Positions 55,801-64,000 of a DNA stretch of 64,000 bases are shown in pieces. The notes below the pieces were generated by a model. The model did not search any database. It saw only the letters and a program-made list of their open reading frames with translations, and was not told where the DNA came from. The stretch comes from Trebouxia sp. TZW2008. Lineage: Eukaryota; Chlorophyta; Trebouxiophyceae; Trebouxiales; Trebouxiaceae. Within the stretch, counting starts at the first letter, position 1. The number at the start of each line of letters is the position of its first letter. A program made the position numbers and the translations under genes. The stretch covers positions 62,001-126,000 of the forward strand of contig BDIU01000056.1 of the NCBI GenBank assembly GCA_002118135.1, in the 5' to 3' direction.

Positions 55801-58800
55801 GCCTTTGCCTCATGAACTCCTCCAGGCAAACGCAACAATCCCAAAATGTGTGCGTGCATTGCGCTCAGCTTCTCAGCTTGGATGCACGCTAGGCAGGGCT
55901 CAGCTGCCACGCAAGTATGCACACCTTTGCCTTAGCCTTGTCAAATCGTCCAGCAGGTCCAGGCTTCAGGTCCCAAACTGCATGCCAGCTGACTTCTGCC
56001 AAGCTCTCTGAGAACCTCACAACGTCTGCAACTTGTGCCTCATCAAGCGCAGCGTATCGCAACCCTGGTGTCTTGTCAAGCAGATCAGCTAGCTGCTCGC
56101 GCAACTTGGTCAAGCGTGTGTGACAATCAAAGGCGTCATCTTCAGCTTGCAAGGCATCCTCCACAAGACCTGGGAACTGCCATTCAGGCAGCATCTCATG
56201 CCAAGACAGTTCAAGGGCCGTGTCAGGGGCTGGGAACTGCTGCAGGGGCTTCTTCAGAGAATCAGGGTCACGCCATGTAGGCAAGGTGTTGAGGCCAGAC
56301 ATTCCGATGTCCTTGCCAAAGGGCTCAGAATGCGGGATAGCCATTTTGTCCAAAACGTCAGGGCCACGCCATGTAGGCTGCTCCATCGGGCCAGCCATTC
56401 CGATGTCCTTGCCAAAGGGCTCAGAATGCAGCATAGACTCCTCCAAGAAATCAGGGTCGTGCTGTACAGGCAGCTCCTGGTGCCCAGCCATTTCGCCGTC
56501 TGGGTCAGAGACTTGCAACTGCAACAGAGACATGATGCAGCAGTGAATGAGCAGCTCAAACGCAGTGAGCTCTTGACATGCAGCGTGTTGTGCAACACGG
56601 TTTGATGTCAAGGTCAGAGAGTTGCAATTGCAGCAGGGAGGACATAGGAGCACATAAGCAGCTCAAACGCAATGAGCTTTGTTTACACTCTATTTTGTGC
56701 AAAGACGTTTAGGCATTGGGTCAGGGACTTGCAACTGCAGCAGAGGTATCCTGGGATGGAGTAAATCAGCAGCTCAAATGCAAATGAGCTTCCAATGCAC
56801 AGCGTTTTGTGCAAAATGGTTTCCATGTCAAGGTCAGAGAGTTGCAATTGCAGCAGGGACAACATAGGAGCACATAAGCAGCTCAAATGCAATGAGCTTT
56901 GTTGACACTGCGTTTTGTGCAAAGACATGATGATGTTTGTGTCACAGACTTGCAACTCCAGCAGAGGCATCATAGGTTGGAGCAAATGACAGCTGTAATA
57001 CAATCAGCTTCTGATGCAACCCAAATGCAGTGAGCTTTTAATACACAGCGTTTTGTGCAACGGCGTTTAGGCATTGGGTCAGGGACTTGTAGCTGCAGCA
57101 GAGATATGCTAGGTTGAAGCAAATGAGTAGCTCAAATGCTATGAGCTTTCAATACGCAGTGTTTCTGCAGAGGTATTCCAACGTCTTAGAGGGTGCTAGA
57201 GGGTTGCATTTGGAGCAGAGACATCATGGCTTGAGGCAACTGTGCAGCTTGTAAGCGATGAGGCTTCAGTATGCAGTATGATGACATGCAGTATGGCTAG
57301 CATGAAGATACAGCCCCTGGCAGGCCTTCATTAAACACAATCGACTTAGTGCACTAACTGACATGATGCTGAGAAGTGATAAAGTCCACCCTGGTCTTTT
57401 ACTTCTGACGACTTTGGAGCAAGAGACTATGAACAAATTGCTTTCTGCTGTACCATGCACAGATGCCCCTTGCAATGCTTCTGTTCTGAGTTGGCACCCA
57501 TGCAAAGGCAGCATCCAAGAAACGAGAAGCTTTCCGTTCTCACAAGCAGTGTGTGCAGATCATGATTGCAAATGTGTTGCAGGAGTGGAGCGTTTCTCAC
57601 CAATGCCAGTTGTCGCCCCAGCCGGGCGATTGATTGCCTGTTGGAAGCCAGAAAGAAAGCCTCATCAGCAGATTCAGGGGCCGCAATCACGGCCTTGTGC
57701 CTCCCAAGAAGGCTGTCAGCAACTTCTGCATGGCGAGCAAGAAGCTCGTTTTTGTCACAGCTGCTGAGACCCTTGCCGAGATGCCCAACAATAGCTAGTC
57801 CCAAGGCACACATGTCTTGGGTAAGCTTGAGGAGCTTGTTCTCATGGCCTGTGTTGGAAGGAATCTGCTTGGCCTTCGTGATCAGCTTAGCATAATTCTT
57901 GAAGAAGTAAGCTTGGTCCTGATCATGCTGCAGCAAATGCCTGGCTAGAGAGTTTGCCAGCACTCCAGCTTGTACGAAAAGTACGACAGGATCTTCAGAG
58001 GAATAAAAGTCAAAGCGACCATTTCTGCTGGCTTCTACTGCAGCTACCTCCTGCTCATCTTCATCAGCAGCCTCAGCCTGCTCTGAAACAACTGCTGGCA
58101 CTGATGGCATGTCATGTGACTGGACTTCTGATGCCAAGTCATGTGACTGTACCTCTGATGGCGCATCATGTGACTGTACTGCTGATGGCACATCAAGTGA
58201 CTGTACTGCTGATGGCGTGTCATGTGACTGTACCTTGGCCGGCGGGGGCTGAGCTGTTGCAGTAGCTGATGGCTGGTCTTGAGCCTTGGTTGATAGGTTT
58301 TGGGGAGACTGAGAGTATGTGTCTTTTTGAGTCTGCGAAGCAGCTCTTGCCTGCAATACAGAAAGGCAGCCACGATTTAGTTCAAGTGCAGTCTCAGAAG
58401 ACCATGAATGATGACCCTTGCAAAGGAGACTCAGGGAATGCATCTTCTTGAGTGTGGGAAGCAGCTCTTGCCTGCAACACAGAAAGGCAGCCATGACAAA
58501 GCCTGGTGCACAAACATAAGGCTGCAAGATTCATCCAAGCATGCATGCTGTCCATGCCTCAGCATGTGATGACAAGGCAGCATTCTGTGTCAGCAGCTGA
58601 AGCAGAGATGTGTTTGCAAGCGGCAGATGCTTGAGAGGACAGTGCACCACGTGTGAGATTTGCAGCTTGCAGTGAATCCAAGCATGCATGCTGTCCATTT
58701 CATGTGACAAATGGTAGCCTTGATGTGTCAGCAGCCTGCGCTGCACTGTCGAGAGAAACAGCACCCCAAGCAGAGATGCAATGCAGAGGGCAGAGCGACC

Positions 58801-60160
58801 CAGATGCTTGAGACCATCGCACAAGTGCACATTAGATTGGCTGTATGCTGCCAATACTGACCGCTGTCCACCTAATGAATATGTCAATTGGTATGGCACC
58901 TCACTTATCATGGAACAGACCTGTTGGCACATCACAACCAAACTGTTTCAAGAATGACTTGCAAAGTAATTGCTTGTGGCATACCAATTTAGCTCTCATT
59001 CTTGCTCCAGGGTCTACCCAAATGGCCAGTTGAACAGCAGCAGCTAAGGTGATCAGAACCCACGGGCCCCATGCTAGCTGCAAACCAAAAGAAGGCAAGT
59101 CAGTCAACAATTCTGATGCAGGCAATGTCATTCCTGTTGATCATTTCTGCAAATGCTTCATAGTGTAAATCTGCTGCATGCTGCACAAACCAAATAATGC
59201 TAACACCGTAAGTGACATTTCTGGCTTGAATGTTGCGTGCGTGCTCAACAAAACAAGAGCAAAGATGATGACTGAATATAGCAGCATGCAACTTAATGCG
59301 GGCAGACTATCTGCATGTTTCATGATGACGACTTACTATTCTTTCAAGTATTGCAGCAGTCGCCTGGCTGTGAGTGACCCATCTGCCTACTGATGCTGGA
59401 ATGGTGACAAGGCCTTGGAAGAGAGGATAGCGCAGCCTCAATGTGCTTGTGGGCCCGGCCCAAAGCTGAAAGGCTGCTTGCATGAACAACACATAAGATG
59501 CTGCCAAAACTACGCTAGCTGTCATTGAGTCCCATCGCTTGCGAGCATCCTTGGCAACATAAAGACTGATGGCTGCTGGCAAGAAGTATCGCGCACACCA
59601 ATAGCTGGCCAACATGATTCCTGCAAAAAATTGGCAAACATTGGCAGCATCGCTCCTGGAATGCTTCCCAAGATCTGTAGCAGGACTTTACAGTAGTAAG
59701 GAGTCACTTGTCTCGACGCGCTGTCTCACCTTTGCCATCGATGACCTGACCAAGAACAGCGAGAGCAGCAGCGGGAACCAGAAGCAAGCGAAGTGGCTGG
59801 GGATTGCGGAGGTTGACCGAGGCAGCTTCGATAGATCGTGAAGCACCGTCTGCCTTGACGACGAGTCTGCCTCGCAGATTCGACGCGAGATTAGTGCGTT
59901 GTGATCTCCTGCAACAAGCGGGATTCAAATTGGTCCAAGCGGACAAGCACGTCTGAGTTCCCTGCGTGCAGAACCGACCTGCCAGAGTAGCCAGCCAGCT
60001 GTGATCCAGTTCGCGCGGCAGGCAGTCGGAGCAGTGTGAATTCTCTCCGGTAACTCGTAGCAACTGGCCTTGAGCAGGGCGATCTTGTGCTTGCACCAGG
60101 CCTGATTGTAACGCGGGCGGTAAGCGCACCGGCATGGCATGTTGCCAAAGTCGCGAACAT
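49824..60160 (-). CDS. Very large plastid-targeted membrane/coiled-coil protein of internal repeats, unrecognised
   Basis: Exon 1 (60160-59979) is a transit peptide beginning MFATLATCHAGALTARVTIR. Exon 2 (59908-59730) and exon 3 (59620 to about 59335; SYWCARYFLPAAISLYVAKD) and about 59080-58980 (WGPWVLITLAAAVQLAIW) carry several hydrophobic helices. A long exon (about 58345-57570) has QSHD-type linker repeats and then a helical domain (VLFVQAGVLANSLARHLLQH). An exon starting near 56516 reads LQVSDPDGEMAGHQ with HSEPFGKDIGM repeats. About 55545-55440, 54988-54868 (LAEARSQVEDLEEQLTLRQE) and 54295-54230 follow. About 54083-53424 holds four to five coiled-coil repeats of 34-38 residues (TLEQLKVVKAELARTQSQLK). 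About 52540-52453 and a final exon ending 49824 (Ala-rich, acidic, FDWDFGYDSD) complete it. No family recognised. Confidence 0.65.
51830..52150 (-). repeat. Decayed 3'-edge copies of exon 52540-52453
   Basis: The exon ends SEQDPALCLASALQ with a gtcaggc donor. Downstream copies at about 52150-52060 and 51920-51865 keep gctgagcaa/ggcatctgcat and the acctgtgatgcagatgcca edge but no open frame. Confidence 0.75.
55040..55400 (-). repeat. Six decayed 5'-edge copies of exon 54988-54868
   Basis: The exon begins tttgcag|LAEARSQ. Upstream, at roughly 55-90-base spacing (near 55095, 55155, 55210, 55265, 55320 and 55370), the acceptor plus LAEVNN, LAEANI, LVEVNS, LAEINI, LAEADI and a weak LAGFK recur before diverging. 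Confidence 0.88.
56600..57240 (-). repeat. Six decayed 5'-edge copies of the exon starting near 56516
   Basis: Each ~105-base unit has a tgctgcag or tgctgcaattg acceptor and an exon-start relative of LQVSDPDGE: LQLSDLDIK, LQVPDPMPK, LQLSDLDME, LQVCDTNI, LQVPDPMP and one more worn copy. Only the most 3' unit opens into the long exon. Confidence 0.9.
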
Positions 60161-61042
60161 AGTGCTCACAACGGATCTGAAGGCCTCGGATCCTCAAACA
60201 GGCGTTGCCTTGCCCACCGGAGGCTTGCCTGAGCAAGCGCAAGCCCTGCAGCAGAAGCACATCGCCATCTTGTTTGCCACTGTGCTGTGTCACCGACGAA
60301 GAACAAGAGGAGCGGAAACAACTGAAGATTTTACGGTTTTGACTTGAAACCAAACTTGAAACTCGCAAGGCTGTGCGACCGTCGCACTGCGACGAGATTG
60401 TCGCGCTGATTGAGTGCTGTATACGGGCGTAACGACCTTCGCTGCGCTCTCAGAGTCCACGCTTGCCCTAGATTGCTGCGGCAATCTGCGAAGTTCTGAC
60501 ACGCCCAGCAGCAACGCGTCAAGTTTAGCTTTGACTTCCTTTGAAACAGGCGACTAAGGCTGAGGCTTTTTTCGATTCAGCCAGCAGATCTTCTTGTGGC
60601 GCTAGTGCTGTCGTCATCAGCTTGCAAACGACGCACCCGGTCCCGACGTACGGTTCTGACTGCTGCTACATTTCAGATCAGTGATCACTGTACAGAACTG
60701 CCCTTTGCAGCTGCAGCATCATTGGTGCATGTACACTATGCATGCCAAAACACCTCACACTGTTTGTGCAATGCTTCAGCTCAGTGCTGTCATTGAACCT
60801 GCCAGCACATTCACTTGGAAGGGGGTGCAGGTTCGTGAAGCCAGGCAACTGCAGAATTTGGTCCCCTGCCAATGGGCTTTGGACGCGTCTCAGAACGTCA
60901 ATCGGATGCTTGGCAGAACAGTCACGCTCATCTTCAGCAAAGTTGATCTGTGGATGCTTTTCTACTAGGCAGAAGCCTGCTACCATCAAGCTTCTGCGCA
61001 ACCTTGAGCACAGTCAGCCATATCTGAGCACGCACAGGCAGA
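60161..61042. promoter_or_regulatory. Upstream region between divergent genes
   Basis: 882 bp between the large repeat-protein gene and the coiled-coil gene. Open frames here on both strands lack recognisable content; untranslated first exons are possible. CG-rich words are common at 60000-60660. Confidence 0.35.
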
Positions 61043-64000
61043 ATGGATGTAATGGCTGGGCAGCCAGCAGACCAAGAGCCAGCTTCAAGCCAGAACAGCG
61101 CCATTTTGAGCAATGCAGAAAATGAGCCTGAGCATAGCGCTCCTAGCAAAACCCTCAGCAGCACCACTCTAGTTCAGGCAAGCCGTCCTAGTGGACCTGC
61201 TGCACAGCCCAGCAGGATACCAATGACGGGGTTATCAGCAAATTCACAGTACACACCTCCTGCTGCCAGTAGACGGGTGCCACCTGTGTTACACAATACA
61301 CATTCAAAGATACCTGAGCGCCCAGTCTCCTACTTGGCAAGTCTTAGATCCAATGGCAATTCAACACATAGAGAGAGCCGTCCAACCTCACCTGCACTCT
61401 GGCATTCCCCTGTTGCTAGTGGTGCCCTCACAGCACGAGGTGAGAGGCGAAAGTGCTGCAGGTTGACACTGAAACAGCACAAAACGTCGTGCAAATGTTT
61501 GGTCAGACAGTGCATGATCAGGCGCTGTGAGCTCTTGTCAAGTTCACGCCCGTACAGTTTACAGTAAGAGGGTAAAATACACATCCATTGTGCCTACAGT
61601 GCAAAAGTGTACATGAGTCCAGTTTGTATTGCAGGCAACTGTCCAGTACTTCCTAGCAGCATCCCAAAGCCGCCTACACGTCTTGCAAGCACGGCAAGCA
61701 ATCGTGGCTTCATGCCTGGTTCTGCTGCTGCCACAGCAGCTGCTCTGAATGCTCAAGCCGTGCCATATGTGCCACCCGGTATGTCACATGAGGCTCACAA
61801 GGAACATAGCATTCTCAAAACCTTCTATCAGAGACTGTCAAAATTGCGGCAATGTCTCATTCCTACTTCTGCATAGAAAAGCAATCCTGACTGTACATAA
61901 CAAACCTGATCAGTTTGTCTGTGGCAATGTCTATACTCTCACCACTACAGGGTACAGCAGTTCTTACTGTGCATGACAGAGTTGTACATGACTCAATCTC
62001 AAAGCATGCTGAGAAGGCGCAGGTGGTGCCTGTCCAAGCATTCAGGACTCAACAGCTCATGCTGAAGCAGCATTACATATGTTGAAGCAAGTAGCTGAGA
62101 AGGAGGCCTGGCACAGAGAGGGCATTGACGCTACTGTACAGAGGAAGGAAGCTGAGCTGCAGGTATGCACATAATTGAGACTTTTAAGCTGCCCCAGCAT
62201 GGCAGCAACAACAGCCATCATCGACCAACAGACACATCAAAGCTTGCTGCAACCAGAAGCACTTATCCATGATGGCATACGATGTGACTAGGATTGTCCT
62301 TATTGCTTGTGCATCAATCCATACAAGCTGTGTGTGAATTGCAACATGATTGTGCCCTGAGCTGAGCCTTGTCAACCATTAATGCCCAAGGTCAATGAAC
62401 TGACATGCATCCTGGTACATGTCGCAGAATTTGCAGCATGAACTGGACAAGCTAGCATCAGAGAAACAAGCTGGGCTTGAGCGCCTTAGGCAACTGAGTG
62501 GGCAGCAGCAGCGCTTGCATGAGCAGCTGGATCTTGCCCATCAGGAGTCAACATCTGGCAACAGGCAGCTTGAGCGTCTACAAAGAGAGAACCGAGCTTT
62601 GCAGGCAAGTGCTGCTGAGCATTGATGCAGACATCATGTGCACTGACTGATTGGAGGTGTCTTCTTTGCGTCAAACAACATCAGTCTTGAGTTGATTGTG
62701 GTCTTTGCAACAGCACCAAAGGATCCAAGACACAATGTCATTCCCGCCAGTTGAGCACCATGCCAGCTTGGCTAATGGATTTTGACAGCAGCCCCTGACC
62801 TGGACAGTTTTTCTGTGCAGACGCTCATGGCATCATAGGCATTGCATACAACATGTCAGGTGCTTTTTTGCTTGAGCATGTGTCATGCATTGTCTAACAC
62901 ATGCTCAAGCACAGTGATTCCTCCTCAAAACCACTGCTATTCTGCCAAGACACTTGTCCTTGTATTGCATTGGTCTTACTGTCACAAACTACAGTGCAGT
63001 CAGAACACAGTGATTGTTTCCCAACTGCATTCTACGATAGTTCTTGTGTTGACTGTCCTTATAATGATCAGTAACTACAGTATGACGTGGGCAAGAGGCT
63101 GACTCAGTCTGTCACACGGCAGGATGGGCTGGCAGAGGCGCAGCATGCTGCACAGCAGCTTTTGCCAGAGAACCATACTGTGCTGCTTGAGGCCAGGAGC
63201 TTGCGGCAGAGGCAGGCACAAATGCAAAGCAGCGTTGACAGCTTGCAAGCCGCAAAAGTGTCAGCTCAGCAAGACTGCAGCATGTATGGTGAGCCATGCT
63301 TGTATGCTGGCTCTCAGCAAGTCAACTCAAATCTGACAACTGATTGCCAAGTAGCAAGCCATTGACAACGCAAACATAAGAGTGACATTGCAGGCAGAAA
63401 CAGTTGCTGCACACACAGTTTCAATCCAGCTGGCGTATGTCTGACTTGCCCACAAACCTTACACTCAGTTCTGACAAGCCAATGCTCCTTACTGTTCTTG
63501 CCCTGATCCCCTGCATGACATGCATTGCCATCTCCCAACTTTCAGCATTGTTTGTGGCTGCTGATGCAGAGAGTATGTGCACTGCCTTGGAAGCCAGTCT
63601 TGCTGACAGTAGCACAGCTGCTGAGGCTGCTGAGTCTGCCTTGAAGCAGCACAAAGCACAAGCCGCCAAGCTGCTGCAGCAGTGTGTGACAGTTTTGGGG
63701 GTAGCACCAGAGCAGCTCTTCCCTGGACTGGTGCAGCGCCTCCAAGACAAGATAAAGGAAGCTTATGAGGACAGGCTGAAGACTGCTGAGAGGAAAGCTG
63801 TCATGGCACAGGTACTGCTGACAGCAGAAGTTTGTCTCATGTTCCTTTCACTACTGGAGTCTATGCACAGGTTGGATCTTTGACCAGACCAGCCATCATA
63901 TATATGGTACAATTGCTGTTGGAAAGCCAGCATCTGTGCAGATTGGGTTCTTTGCCTTCAGAATGCTTGCTGAGACATTATGTGCAGATGACTAGGATGC
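61043..64000 (+). CDS. Coiled-coil protein, unrecognised, 3' end outside window
   Basis: Start ATG at 61043 (MDVMAGQPADQEPASSQNS). Exons: 61043-61439, a Ser/Pro-rich disordered head; 61635-61778 (IPKPPTRLASTASNRGFMPG); about 62048-62162 (AEAALHMLKQVAEKEAWHRE); about 62430-62604 (LQHELDKLASEKQAGLERLR); about 63090-63285 (LAEAQHAAQQLLPENHTVLL); 63572-63811 (ALEASLADSSTAAEAAESAL, APEQLFPGLVQRLQDKIKEA). From the third exon on, heptad-patterned Leu/Ala with Glu/Gln/Lys indicates a long coiled coil. The intron after 62604 begins GCAAGTG, a GC-AG intron if the model is right. The head-plus-coil layout suits a cytoskeletal or centrosomal scaffold, but nothing specific was recognised. Confidence 0.65.

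Overview
The window looks like nuclear DNA of a green alga (Chlorophyta, most likely a trebouxiophyte-type lineage). Reasons: genes are cut into many small GT-AG exons; the proteins include a bacterial-type PEP carboxylase of the plant/algal kind, the thylakoid insertase ALB3 and a plastid fibrillin; and several genes are followed by TGTAA, the usual chlorophyte polyadenylation signal. I cannot name the species. No rRNA, tRNA, CRISPR, phage or intact transposon was recognised. Poly-G with Ns (17398-17465) and an N gap (41258-41320) mark assembly weak points.

Layout: bacterial-type PEPC, 3' part (+, 754-8739); a 61-residue putative dual-acylated protein (-, 9995-10265); PAP/fibrillin (+, 10812-11767); a WDTC1/DCAF8/ASG2-like WD40-TPR substrate receptor (-, 12738-23511); metaxin (+, 23803-27912); an unrecognised gene (-, 28312-31560); ALB3 (-, 32292-38712); an unrecognised, probably plastid membrane protein (+, 39090-40538); an unrecognised gene interrupted by the gap (+, to 42764); a thioredoxin-fold gene and membrane/charged exons that may belong to it (-, 43231-48247); a very large plastid-targeted protein built from internal repeats (-, 49824-60160); and a coiled-coil gene running off the end (+, 61043-64000). 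Several pairs are head-to-head with short shared upstream regions. The genes are housekeeping in nature and do not form one pathway: carbon metabolism, CUL4-DDB1 ubiquitination, mitochondrial and thylakoid protein insertion, plastid lipid bodies.

The outstanding property is how the introns are built. Around almost every exon there are one to seven decayed copies ('echoes') of just its edge. Copies of an exon's 5' edge, with the acceptor, lie upstream; copies of its 3' edge, with the donor, lie downstream. The intact exon sits between. In the metaxin gene the same pattern runs through the stop codon into the 3' flank. Where duplications fell wholly inside an exon, they appear as repeats in the protein. 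The simplest reading is that introns here grow by serial tandem duplication across splice junctions, which splicing hides. In addition there are three dispersed short repeat families and a ~280-bp-arm inverted repeat inside the DCAF gene.
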